This document shows, in pieces, positions 16,461 to 24,592 of a stretch of DNA of 64,000 nt (positions are counted from its first letter, which is position 1; every line of letters starts with the position of its first letter). A program made the translations under genes and the position numbers. The notes beneath the pieces were generated by a model. The model was not told where the DNA came from. It did no database searches and saw only the letters and a program-made list of their open reading frames with translations. Location of the stretch: positions 177,998 through 241,997 of the forward strand of contig NZ_JNYQ01000009.1 in the NCBI RefSeq assembly GCF_000717245.1. The letters run 5' to 3'. The DNA is from Kitasatospora papulosa (GTDB lineage: Bacteria > Actinomycetota > Actinomycetes > Streptomycetales > Streptomycetaceae).

Positions 16461-17474
16461 ATGAACACGCTCGCACTCGTGGTCACTCTCGTGGTGGCCG
16501 TCTGCTCGGTGCTCCAGCTGGCGACGCGGCGCACCGGTGCGCGGAACGCCGGCGGCACGGCGTACGTCCACGACCTCTCCGAAGTGGCGTTCCTCTGCGG
16601 CGGCCCGGCCAGGGTGGTGGACACCGCTCTCACCCGCATGCACATGGACGGGAGGCTGGCCATCGGTGGCCCCGGGATCGTCGCGGTGCAGCGCGAGGAG
16701 GCCCAAGACGCCGTGGAGCGCGCCGTACTCCACGACCTGGCCGCCGCCCGGAACGGTTCCCTGAGCCGTCTGCGGGAGGACGTGATGCGGCATCCGGCGG
16801 TGCAGGAGATCGGTGACGGGCTGGCGGCCCGGGGCCTGCTGGCCGCGCCGGGCGAGAGCCGGGCCCGCCGGGCACGGGGGCTCGTCCTGGGCATCGGATG
16901 CGCCGTGGGCTTTCCGGTCAGCATCGCCCTGACCGTCGCGCAGTACGCCACGCACGACGCGTACGCGGACATCCCGCTCCCCTTCTTCCTGAAGGTGCTG
17001 CCCGCCCTGGTGGCCGGGACCGTCATCGGTCTGGTCACCGCGGCGGCGGCCAAGGTGCGGCTCACCACGTCGGGCCGTGCGGCCGTCGACACCCACCGGA
17101 CGGCCAACGCCCAGGTGACCGATCCGGCCCACCTGGTGGCCACGCGGGGCCTGGGGGCGCTGCCCGATCCCGGTCTGCAGGGGCAGTTGGTGACCGCGGC
17201 CCGGCAACGGCCCGCCCGGCGGACCCCTTCGGCCTCCTCGCCCTCGGCCTCCTCCGGAGCCGTGTTCGTGCCCGTGACGTGGTGTGCCGGGGTGGGCCCC
17301 GGCGGGGGCGGCTGCGGCGGTTCCAGCGGCGGTGGCGGCGACTCCGGGACGGGCTCGGCCTGCAGTTCGGGATCAAGCTGCGGCGGCGGGGGCGGCTCCA
17401 GCTGCAGCAGCGGTTCCAGTTGCAGCAGCGGATCGAGCTGCGGGGGCGGTTCCAGCTGTGGCGGCAGCTCCTGA
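16461..17474 (+). CDS. TIGR04222-type membrane protein with Cys/Gly/Ser-rich C-terminal tail; candidate MNIO substrate
   Basis: A 337-residue protein with predicted membrane helices at about 3-20, 139-161 and 172-196. The conserved domain holds VHDLSEVAFLCGGPARVVDTA and a closing 'ATRGLGALPDPGLQGQLVTAAR'. A Pro/Ser linker (250-270) leads to a 63-residue tail with eight cysteines (275, 285, 301, 307, 315, 321, 327, 333) spaced by Gly/Ser, including CSSGSSC three times. The frame is 5 bp after the DUF692 gene, whose stop region carries its GGAAGG ribosome site, so the two are coupled. I infer that the tail is the modification target of the DUF692 enzyme. I recall TIGR04222 as a family noted for Cys-rich tails, but the chemistry is unproven. 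Confidence 0.85.
   Translation: MNTLALVVTLVVAVCSVLQLATRRTGARNAGGTAYVHDLSEVAFLCGGPARVVDTALTRMHMDGRLAIGGPGIVAVQREEAQDAVERAVLHDLAAARNGSLSRLREDVMRHPAVQEIGDGLAARGLLAAPGESRARRARGLVLGIGCAVGFPVSIALTVAQYATHDAYADIPLPFFLKVLPALVAGTVIGLVTAAAAKVRLTTSGRAAVDTHRTANAQVTDPAHLVATRGLGALPDPGLQGQLVTAARQRPARRTPSASSPSASSGAVFVPVTWCAGVGPGGGGCGGSSGGGGDSGTGSACSSGSSCGGGGGSSCSSGSSCSSGSSCGGGSSCGGSS
17283..17471 (+). repeat. Low-complexity Cys/Gly/Ser codon repeats encoding the tail
   Basis: The last 63 codons before the stop consist almost wholly of Gly, Ser and Cys codons, with repeated units based on AGCTGC and GGC/GGG triplets, e.g. the unit encoding C-S-S-G-S-S repeated at 17361-17379 and 17403-17439. Such repeats can expand or contract by slippage, so tail length may differ between strains. 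Confidence 0.8.
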
Positions 17475-17610
17475 GACGTGTCGATGTCCGCCCGTGTGCG
17501 GGATCGGCATGCGCACGGATTCAGCCACGTGTGACCTTCCGTGACCGGGATTCGTCCAAATCGTGAACACGGTGTGGCGCTTCACCGCAGGTTTCGCATA
17601 GAAATCCGCC

Positions 17611-18387
17611 ATGCTCTGGGTCGTGCTTCTTCTGGTCGCGTGGGGCGCGGCCGCCGTGTCGTGCATCCGGCTGTGTCTCGTCACCGCGGGGGCCGCGCAC
17701 CGGCCGCAGGGTGCCGAACGGGCGCCCGACTCCCCCGAACTCAACCTCTACGAGACGGCGTTCCTGGCCGGCGGCCCCCAGCGGGTGGCCGATCTGGCAC
17801 TGGTCTCCATGCACCTGCGACGCCGGCTGCTGCTCGCGCACACGGGCTGGGCCACGGTCGTGGACCCCGAGGGCGGGGACGAGGTCGAACGCACCGTCAT
17901 CCGCGCGATCGGCCCGGAGGGCCAGTCCCGGATAGCCCCGATACGGGCGGCCGCCGCCGCGGCCGACGCCGTGCGCGGCCTCGCCGACCGCCTCGTCGCC
18001 TCCGGGCTCGCGGTGCCCCACGGCACCCGTACGGGCCTGGAGTCGGCGGTCCGGGCCGTGCGGGGCGCCGCGGTCCTGGTCGTGGTCCTGGCGGCCGTGT
18101 CGCTACTGATGCCGGGTCAGGAGGCCGGCTACGCGGGACCGGTGGCCGCCTGGTTCGGTCTGCCGCTGGTACTGACGCTGGGCTGCCTGGCCATCGCCCG
18201 GGTGGAGAACCATCCGTACAGCCCCTGGGCGTCCCCGTCCGGGCAGCGCTGGCTGGACTCGCTGCCCGCACCGGTGCGTGGTGCGGACCGCGACCTGCTG
18301 GCGGCCGTGGCGGTACGGGGCGTGGGAGCGCTGGAGGACCCGGCCCTGAGGGCGGCTCTGCTGAGCGGCGCACGGTCCGGAGGCTGA
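17611..18387 (+). CDS. TIGR04222-type membrane protein without the Cys-rich tail
   Basis: A 258-residue protein with predicted membrane helices at about 2-19, 152-168 and 176-196. It is a clear paralogue of the preceding gene product: NLYETAFLAGGPQRVADLALVSMHLRRRL matches its 'DLSEVAFLCGGPARVVDTALTRMHMDGRL' segment in layout, and 'AVRGVGALEDPALRAALLSGAR' matches the closing motif. It stops just after that motif, so the cysteine tail is missing. The ATG at 17611 is 136 bp downstream with a TAGAAAT box just upstream and no clear Shine-Dalgarno, so it may have its own leaderless promoter. It could be an accessory or receptor form of the system. A strong hairpin ends the group. Confidence 0.8.
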   Translation: MLWVVLLLVAWGAAAVSCIRLCLVTAGAAHRPQGAERAPDSPELNLYETAFLAGGPQRVADLALVSMHLRRRLLLAHTGWATVVDPEGGDEVERTVIRAIGPEGQSRIAPIRAAAAAADAVRGLADRLVASGLAVPHGTRTGLESAVRAVRGAAVLVVVLAAVSLLMPGQEAGYAGPVAAWFGLPLVLTLGCLAIARVENHPYSPWASPSGQRWLDSLPAPVRGADRDLLAAVAVRGVGALEDPALRAALLSGARSGG

Positions 18388-18400
18388 CCCGCGGGACGCG

Positions 18401-18449
18401 CGTACGGCGTCAGGGCCACCCCCGGCGGGGGCGGCCCTGACGCCGTACG
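18401..18449. terminator. Strong convergent terminator (TIGR04222 paralogue / hemQ)
   Basis: Perfect 17-nt arms (18401-18417 and 18433-18449), extended inward by a mismatch and a further run of C5/G5 pairs. The stem lies 14 nt after the plus-strand stop and also downstream of hemQ on the minus strand. The 218 bp between it and hemQ show no convincing gene. Confidence 0.85.
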
Positions 18450-18667
18450 TATCGAGTTGTTCGGCCCGGGACACATCGGCCGGACCAGGCGAGGAGCGGC
18501 GCCCCGCGGGGAGGAATGGCTGACTCCCCCGCGGGCCACGACAGTTCGCCGGCCGTCGGCCGATGTGTACCCGGCACCGGACCCGGTGTCGCTGGAACGA
18601 CGGGCTGCGTCACACGCGCTGGTACCCGCCAACTGATCTTCCGGGTCGGGATGACCGGAAACGCTGG

Positions 18668-19381
18668 CTATGCGAGTCCGGCCACCAAGTCTGCGACGGA
18701 CTTCCTGCGTCCGGTGTAGAACGGGACCTCTTCACGGACGTGCAGCCGTGCCTCGGAGGCCCGCAGGTGGCGCATGAGGTCGACGATGCGGTACAGCTCG
18801 TCGGCCTCGAAGGCCAGCACCCACTCGTAGTCACCCAGCGAGAAGGAGGCCACGGTGTTGGCCCGCACGTCAGGATAGCCGCGTGCCATCTTGCCGTGGT
18901 CCGCGAGCATACGGCGGCGGTCCTCGTCGGGCAGCAGGTACCAGTCGTAGCTGCGCACGAAGGGGTACACGCTGATGTAGTCGCGCGGGGTCTCGTCGGC
19001 CAGGAAGGCCGGGACGTGCGACTTGTTGAACTCGGCGGGGCGGTGCAGCGCCATGTTCGACCAGACCGGATCGAGCGCGCGGCCCAGCTTCGTGCGCCGG
19101 AAGAGGTTGTACGCCTCCTGGAGCTCGTCGGAGGTCTCCGCGTGCCACCAGATCATCAGATCGGCGTCCGCCCGGAGACCGGACACGTCGTAGGTGCCCC
19201 GGACCGTGACGTCCTTGGCGGCGAGCTGGTCGAACAGCTCCTGGACCTCGTCGGCATAACCGGCGCGGTCGAGCGGAAGGACGTCCTTCAGCCTGAAGAC
19301 GGACCACAGGGTGTAGCGGATGACCTCGTTGAGGTCCTTGGCCTTCTTGCCTGCGTTCGGAAGCTTTTCTGGCGCACTCAT
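18668..19381 (-). CDS. hemQ: Coproheme decarboxylase HemQ (ChdC)
   Basis: A 237-residue chlorite dismutase-fold enzyme that decarboxylates iron-coproporphyrin III to heme b, the last step of the coproporphyrin-dependent route of Gram-positive bacteria. Visible features: DLNEVIRYTLWSVFRL at the start, ADLMIWWHAE, 'PRDYISVYPFVRSYDWYLLPDEDRRRMLADHGKMARGYPDV' with the active-site region, and the closing EEVPFYTGRRKSVADLVAGLA. The ATG at 19381 lies 4 bp after the hemG stop, so the two are cotranscribed and translationally coupled. Confidence 0.95.
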   Translation of the reverse strand: MSAPEKLPNAGKKAKDLNEVIRYTLWSVFRLKDVLPLDRAGYADEVQELFDQLAAKDVTVRGTYDVSGLRADADLMIWWHAETSDELQEAYNLFRRTKLGRALDPVWSNMALHRPAEFNKSHVPAFLADETPRDYISVYPFVRSYDWYLLPDEDRRRMLADHGKMARGYPDVRANTVASFSLGDYEWVLAFEADELYRIVDLMRHLRASEARLHVREEVPFYTGRRKSVADLVAGLA

Positions 19382-19385
19382 ACGG

Positions 19386-20873
19386 CTATTGTCCCGCCTC
19401 GCTCCCCGTGCCCCGAACCCGGGTCGGGGTGTTGTCGATCTCCCCCGCCGCCGGGACCGTCAGGTCCTGGACGATCTCGTCGGCGGCACGGTGCGCGCTC
19501 GCCACGCAGGCCGGGATCCCCACGCCGTCGTACACCGCTCCGCACACCCGCAGACCCGGCAGTTTCGCCACCTCGTCCCGGATCCGGGAGACCCGGCCGA
19601 GGTGCCCCACGGGGTACTGCGGGAGCCCGCCGATCCACCGCGTGACCTCGGTGTCCACGGGCCGGGCGGTCAGCCCGGCCGCCGTGGCGAGATCGCCCAG
19701 GGACGCGGCGACCAGCTCGGAGTCCTCGCGGTGCAGGTGCTCCTCCTCGCCGTAGCGGCCCACGGAGGTGCGCAGCACGAAGAGGTCGGGGGCCGCGTCG
19801 GCGACCCACTGCCACTTGTTGCTGGAGAAGGTGGCGGCCTTGATGGTGCGCCCGTCGACGGGCGGCACGAGGAAGCCCGAACGCCCGTGGAGCGCCTCGG
19901 TGTCCGCGATGTCGGAACGCCGGAAGGCCATGGTCACCAGGGCCATCGAGGCGTACTCGACGGCGGCGAGCTCGACGGACGCCGCCGGGCACTCGGCGGC
20001 GAGCAGGGTGGACGCGGACCAGGCGGGAGTCGCCAGGACGACGGCGTCGGCCGCGATCACCCGGCTGTCGGTGCGCACGTCCCAGCCCTGGCCGGTCCGG
20101 GTCAGGCCGAGGACCGGGGTCTCGTCGAGGATCTCACCGCCCGCGGCGCGCACGGCGTCGGCCACGGCGCCGGGCAGGGTGCCGATGCCCCCCTCGATGC
20201 CCTGGAAGACCGGCCCGGTCTGCTGCCGTGCGGCGGCCCTCTCCTGGATGCGGAGTACGCCGTCGAGGAGCGGTCCCCCCTCCTTGACGGCTTCGAAGAG
20301 CTGGGGGACGGCCGCGCGCATCGAGATCCGGTAGGCGTCCCCGGCGTAGACCCCGCCGAGCAGCGGTTCCACGAGCCGGTCGACGACCTCGCGGCCGAGC
20401 CGGTCCGCGACGTAACTGCCGACCGCCACGTCGTCGCCGACGGCGGTCGGGGTCAGGTCGCGTTCCTCGGCGATCCTGGCCAGGCCCTCGGGCGAGAGCA
20501 CCCCGCCGAGCGCCGCCGGGTCGCCCGGGACCCCCATCACATGCCCCTTGGGCATGGGGCGCAGGGCGTCGCGGGTCCACACCGACGCGGTGGCCGTGGC
20601 GGGCGGCTGGAGACGGTCCCCGAGCCCCACGTCGGTGGCGAGTGCGACCGCTTCGGGCCGGCGCGCGAGCATGGACTCCGCGCCCAGGTCGACCCGGGTG
20701 CCGGCGATCTCGCCGGTCATCAGCTTGCCGCCGAGCCGCGCGGTCGCCTCCAGGAGGGTGACCCGGATACCGGAGGCCGACAGCCGGTGGGCGGCGGCGA
20801 GTCCGGCGATGCCCCCGCCGACGACGACGGCATGGCCCGGGCGTGTGGTGTCGCGCTGAAGAGGACGCTGCAT
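19386..20873 (-). CDS. hemG: Coproporphyrinogen III / protoporphyrinogen oxidase HemG-type (CgoX)
   Basis: A 495-residue FAD enzyme that oxidises coproporphyrinogen III to coproporphyrin III. The N-terminal dinucleotide fold is VVVGGGIAGLAAAHRLSASG (about 16-35), followed by the GTRVDLGAES substrate loop; the C-terminal FAD motif is VCGAVYDGVGIPACVASAHRAADEIV (about 450-475). The long middle domain carries 'PLLGGVYAGD', the family fingerprint. In actinobacteria this enzyme works with HemQ, whose gene follows directly. hemE lies upstream on the same strand but is separated by two plus-strand genes. Confidence 0.94.
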   Translation of the reverse strand: MQRPLQRDTTRPGHAVVVGGGIAGLAAAHRLSASGIRVTLLEATARLGGKLMTGEIAGTRVDLGAESMLARRPEAVALATDVGLGDRLQPPATATASVWTRDALRPMPKGHVMGVPGDPAALGGVLSPEGLARIAEERDLTPTAVGDDVAVGSYVADRLGREVVDRLVEPLLGGVYAGDAYRISMRAAVPQLFEAVKEGGPLLDGVLRIQERAAARQQTGPVFQGIEGGIGTLPGAVADAVRAAGGEILDETPVLGLTRTGQGWDVRTDSRVIAADAVVLATPAWSASTLLAAECPAASVELAAVEYASMALVTMAFRRSDIADTEALHGRSGFLVPPVDGRTIKAATFSSNKWQWVADAAPDLFVLRTSVGRYGEEEHLHREDSELVAASLGDLATAAGLTARPVDTEVTRWIGGLPQYPVGHLGRVSRIRDEVAKLPGLRVCGAVYDGVGIPACVASAHRAADEIVQDLTVPAAGEIDNTPTRVRGTGSEAGQ

Positions 20874-21000
20874 GGGTCCACTCTCTCAAACCCGTCCCGA
20901 GTCCCGAACGTGACCACTTCGAAACCGCCGGTGGGCAACCCGCGCACGGGGGTGGCACGTCGAACCGGCACCATCGACGACATGCCCTGGGGGGACCCTC

Positions 21001-21960
21001 ATGCCTGACGGACGCCACACCGAAATCCGCCCACCCGCCCGGCCGTTCCGCCGCCGCCCGCGCGCGCTGGCCGCCGCGGGACTGCTCGGCGTGCTCCTGG
21101 CCACCGGCGCCTGCGGCGCCTCGTCCGACAGCGGTTCCCTGTCCGATTCCAAGGCGGCGCCGCCCCAGGCGGCCGGGGCGGCGGCGAAATCCGCCGACCG
21201 GTCCTCGGGCAAGGCCGGGTCCGCGCCGGATCCGGGTTCCGCGGTCGCGGTCCACGTCATCCGGACGGCCACGCTGTACGTCGAGGTCGAAAGCGTGCCG
21301 AAGGCGGTCTCCGCGGCCAGGGGCGTCGCGGAGGCCGCGGGCGGGCTGGTCGCCGAGGAGACCACGGAACGGGTCGACGACACCCACGACGCGTCCCACC
21401 TCGTCCTGCGGGTGCCGCAGGCCCGCTACGACGAGGTGCTGCGCGACCTCGCCGGGGCCGGGAAGCTGGTGTCCCGCACCTCGAACGCGAAGGACGTCAC
21501 CGGGCAGGTCGTGGACGTCGAGAGCCGGATCGCCACGCAGCGGGCGAGCGTCGCGCGGGTCCGCGACCTGATGGACAAGGCCGAGAAGCTCACCGACGTG
21601 GTGACGCTGGAGGGGGAACTCAGCAGTCGGCAGGCCGCGCTGGAGTCGCTGCTGGCCCAGCAGGAGTCGCTGAAGGACCGCACCACGCTGGCGACGGTCA
21701 CGCTCGAACTGAGCGAACCGGAGGCGGACGCCGGGGACCCGGACGGGGAGACCGGCTTCCTGGACGCGCTGGGCGGCGGCTGGGACGCGTTCGTCACGAT
21801 GCTGCGGTGGATCATGGTGGCGGTCGGCGCCACGGCTCCGTTCCTGGCCACCGCGGCCGTCCTGGTGCCCCTGTGGCGACTGCTGCGACGCCGTCCGGCA
21901 CGGCGCAGCACGGCGTCCCCGGAGGCCACGAAGACCGCTGAAGCCCCGCCCGCCCCGTAG
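21001..21960 (+). CDS. DUF4349 domain lipoprotein
   Basis: A 319-residue envelope protein. The signal segment (LAAAGLLGVLLATGAC, Cys at about residue 38) ends in an imperfect lipobox, then a Ser/Asp/Ala linker. The DUF4349 domain (about 80-250) contains IRTATLYVEVESVPKAVSAARG, 'DVTGQVVDVESRIATQRASVARVRDLMDKAEKLTDVVTLEGEL' (a coiled-coil hairpin) and LATVTLEL. A C-terminal helix (about 270-295) crosses the membrane and a basic, Pro/Ala-rich end stays inside. The family's role is unknown; it may sense or brace the envelope. It diverges from hemG. Confidence 0.85.
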   Translation: MPDGRHTEIRPPARPFRRRPRALAAAGLLGVLLATGACGASSDSGSLSDSKAAPPQAAGAAAKSADRSSGKAGSAPDPGSAVAVHVIRTATLYVEVESVPKAVSAARGVAEAAGGLVAEETTERVDDTHDASHLVLRVPQARYDEVLRDLAGAGKLVSRTSNAKDVTGQVVDVESRIATQRASVARVRDLMDKAEKLTDVVTLEGELSSRQAALESLLAQQESLKDRTTLATVTLELSEPEADAGDPDGETGFLDALGGGWDAFVTMLRWIMVAVGATAPFLATAAVLVPLWRLLRRRPARRSTASPEATKTAEAPPAP

Positions 21961-22011
21961 GCGTCGTAGCGTGGGCCCCTGATCCTGCACACGGCGGCGA
22001 AGGGACCCGGC

Positions 22012-23394
22012 ATGGCGGCGGAGCGACTGGTGGTCGTGGGAGGCGACGCGGCGGGCATGTCGGCCGCGTCGCAGGCCCGCAGGCTCAAGGGGCCCGAGGA
22101 GCTGAGCATCGTCGCCTTCGAACGCGGCGACTTCACGTCGTACTCCGCCTGCGGCATCCCGTACTGGGTGAGCGGTGACGTCGAGGGGCCCGACGCCCTC
22201 GTCGCCCGTACGCCCGAGGAGCACCGGTCCCGGTCCATCGAGCTGCACACCCGTACCGAGGTCACGGAGATCGACGTCGCCGGGCACCGCGTGCGGGCGC
22301 TGGACCGCGACAGCGGCGAGTCCCGGTGGACGGGCTACGACAAGCTGGTGATCGCCACCGGCGCCCGGCCGGTGCGCCCGGACCTGCCTGGCATCGACGC
22401 CCCGGGGGTCCACGGCGTGCAGACGCTGGACGACGGCCGGGCGCTCCTGGATTCCCTCGACCGGGCCCCGGGGCGCCGGGCGGTCGTCGTCGGCGCGGGC
22501 TACATCGGCGTCGAGATGGCGGAGGCGATGCTCAGGCGCGGCTTCGAGGTGACGGTGCTCAACCGTGGCGCGCAGCCGATGGCGACGCTCGATCCGGACA
22601 TGGGGCGGCTGGTCCACGAGGCGATGGACGGCCTGGGCATCACCACGGTCAACGGGGCCGCGGTCACCAGGATCGACACCGGCCAGGACGGCCGGGTCAC
22701 GGCGGTCGCCACGGACGGGGGCACCTACCCCGCCGACGTCGTCGTGCTGGGCATCGGCGTCGAGCCGGAGACCGCCCTGGCCCGTGAGGCGGGTCTGCCG
22801 CTGGGCCCGCACGGGGGTCTCCTGACGGACCTGTCGATGCGGGTCACGGGACACGACGACATCTGGGCCGGGGGTGACTGCGTCGAGGTCCTGGACCTCG
22901 TCGCCGGACGCACCCGGCACATCGCGCTCGGCACCCACGCGAACAAGCACGGTCAGGTCATCGGGGCCAACGTCGGGGGCGGCTACGGCACCTTCCCCGG
23001 AGTCGTCGGTACGGCGGTGAGCAAGCTCTGCGACCTGGAGATCGCCAGGACCGGGCTGCGCGAGAAGGACGCGAAGGCGGTCGGACTGCGTTACGTCACG
23101 GCGACGATCGAGTCGACGGGCCGCGCCGGCTACTACCCGGGAGCGAAGCCGATGACGGTGAAGATGCTCGCGGAGTACCGCACCGGCCGGCTCCTGGGCG
23201 TGCAGATCGTCGGCCGCGACGGAGCGGCGAAGCGCGTGGACGTCGCGGCGGTGGCGCTCACCGCCGGGATGACCGTGGAGGCGATGACCGCGCTCGACCT
23301 CGGCTACGCGCCGCCGTTCTCCCCGGTCTGGGATCCGGTGCTGGTGGCCGCCCGCAAGGCCGTGTCGGCGGTGCGGGCGGCCGGCACCGACTAG
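22012..23394 (+). CDS. FAD-dependent CoA-disulfide reductase/NADH oxidase-like oxidoreductase
   Basis: A 460-residue flavoprotein of the CoA-disulfide reductase/Nox branch. The FAD-binding motif is LVVVGGDAAGMSAASQA (about 6-22); the single redox Cys is C47 in SYSACGIPYW, which typifies this branch over two-cysteine reductases; the NAD motif is VVVGAGYIGVEMAE (about 160-173); and DIWAGGDC lies near 280. No rhodanese domain follows. The natural substrate could be CoA disulfide, persulfide or oxygen. The stop codon overlaps that of hemE on the other strand in a shared CTAG. Confidence 0.9.
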   Translation: MAAERLVVVGGDAAGMSAASQARRLKGPEELSIVAFERGDFTSYSACGIPYWVSGDVEGPDALVARTPEEHRSRSIELHTRTEVTEIDVAGHRVRALDRDSGESRWTGYDKLVIATGARPVRPDLPGIDAPGVHGVQTLDDGRALLDSLDRAPGRRAVVVGAGYIGVEMAEAMLRRGFEVTVLNRGAQPMATLDPDMGRLVHEAMDGLGITTVNGAAVTRIDTGQDGRVTAVATDGGTYPADVVVLGIGVEPETALAREAGLPLGPHGGLLTDLSMRVTGHDDIWAGGDCVEVLDLVAGRTRHIALGTHANKHGQVIGANVGGGYGTFPGVVGTAVSKLCDLEIARTGLREKDAKAVGLRYVTATIESTGRAGYYPGAKPMTVKMLAEYRTGRLLGVQIVGRDGAAKRVDVAAVALTAGMTVEAMTALDLGYAPPFSPVWDPVLVAARKAVSAVRAAGTD

Positions 23395-24500
23395 CGGGCC
23401 GTCTGCCGGTGGACGTACTCCACCAGGCGCGTGAGGGCGTCCGGGTCGGTGGACGGCATGACGCCGTGGCCGAGGTTGAAGATGTGGCCGTCGAGACCGG
23501 CGGCGGCGTCGAGCACCTCACGGGTCTTCGCCTCCACCGCCTCGGTCGGCGCGAAGAGCACCGCGGGGTCGAGGTTGCCCTGGAGGGCCTTGCCGGGACC
23601 GACCCGGCGGGCGCCCTCGTCCATCGGTACGCGCCAGTCGACGCCGACGACGTCCGCGCCGGCCTCGCCCATCAGGCCGAGCAGCTCGCCGGTGCCGACG
23701 CCGAAGTGGATGCGCGGGACGCCGTAGGACGCGACGGCGTCGAAGACCTTCGCCGAGGCCGGCATCACGGAGCGGCGGTAGTCGGCCGGGGCGAGCGCGC
23801 CGACCCAGGAGTCGAAGAGCTGGACGGCGGAGGCGCCGGCCTCGATCTGGACCTTGAGGAAGGCGCCGGTGATCTCCGCGAGCCGGTCGAGCAGGTCGGC
23901 CCAGAGCTCCGGGTCGCCGTACATCATGGCCTTGGTGCGCTCGTGGTTGCGGGACGGGCCGCCCTCCACGAGATAGCTCGCGAGGGTGAACGGCGCACCG
24001 GCGAACCCGATCAGCGGCGTGGCGCCGAGCTCGGCGGTGAGCATCCCGATGGCGGCGGTGACGTACGGGACGTCCTCGGGGGTGAGGTCGCGCAGCCGGG
24101 CCAGGTCGGCGCGGGTACGGATCGGCTCGGCGATCACCGGGCCGATGCCGGGCTTGATGTCGAGGTCGATGCCGATGGCCTTGAGCGGTACGACGATGTC
24201 GCTGAAGTAGATCGCGGCGTCGACCTTGTGACGGCGCACGGGCTGCAGGGTGATCTCGGTGACCAGCTCCGGCATCATGCAGGAGTCGAGCATCGCGATG
24301 CCCTCGCGGACCTTCAGGTACTCGGGCAGCGAGCGTCCCGCCTGGCGCATGAACCAGACCGGGGTGTGCGGCACGGGCTCACGGCGGCAGGCCTTGAGGA
24401 AGGCCGATTCATGGGTGGCGGGGGTCGTCCGCAGGCCCGAGGACGGGCCCTCCCCTGTTCGGACGGAGCTGAGCTCTTGGGGAAGGTCGTTGGCACTCAC
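23391..24500 (-). CDS. hemE: Uroporphyrinogen decarboxylase HemE
   Basis: A 369-residue enzyme that decarboxylates four acetate side chains of uroporphyrinogen III. Visible motifs are TPVWFMRQAGRSLPEYLKVRE (the PROSITE-type N-terminal signature, with Ser at the usual Tyr), 'IGFAGAPFTLASYLVEGG' and the closing 'GHIFNLGHGVMPSTDPDALTRLVEYVH'. I prefer the GTG at 24500 (protein beginning with M-S-A-N-D) to the longer ATG 24527, though no Shine-Dalgarno is obvious before either. It supplies the hemG/hemQ steps encoded 2.5 kb away on the same strand. Confidence 0.95.
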   Translation of the reverse strand: MSANDLPQELSSVRTGEGPSSGLRTTPATHESAFLKACRREPVPHTPVWFMRQAGRSLPEYLKVREGIAMLDSCMMPELVTEITLQPVRRHKVDAAIYFSDIVVPLKAIGIDLDIKPGIGPVIAEPIRTRADLARLRDLTPEDVPYVTAAIGMLTAELGATPLIGFAGAPFTLASYLVEGGPSRNHERTKAMMYGDPELWADLLDRLAEITGAFLKVQIEAGASAVQLFDSWVGALAPADYRRSVMPASAKVFDAVASYGVPRIHFGVGTGELLGLMGEAGADVVGVDWRVPMDEGARRVGPGKALQGNLDPAVLFAPTEAVEAKTREVLDAAAGLDGHIFNLGHGVMPSTDPDALTRLVEYVHRQTAR

Positions 24501-24592
24501 GCACAGAATCTTCGCACGGAGTGGCAACGAGCCGGACGTCGCATGGGTGTCCCTCCCTGCACGGCGCTCCGGTTCCGCCTACTCTTCCCCGC

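Noticed and set aside
18410..18719. Small ORFs on both strands between the 18.4 kb terminator and hemQ
   Set aside because: Pro/Arg/Gly-rich translations inside or beside a hairpin, with no ribosome site.
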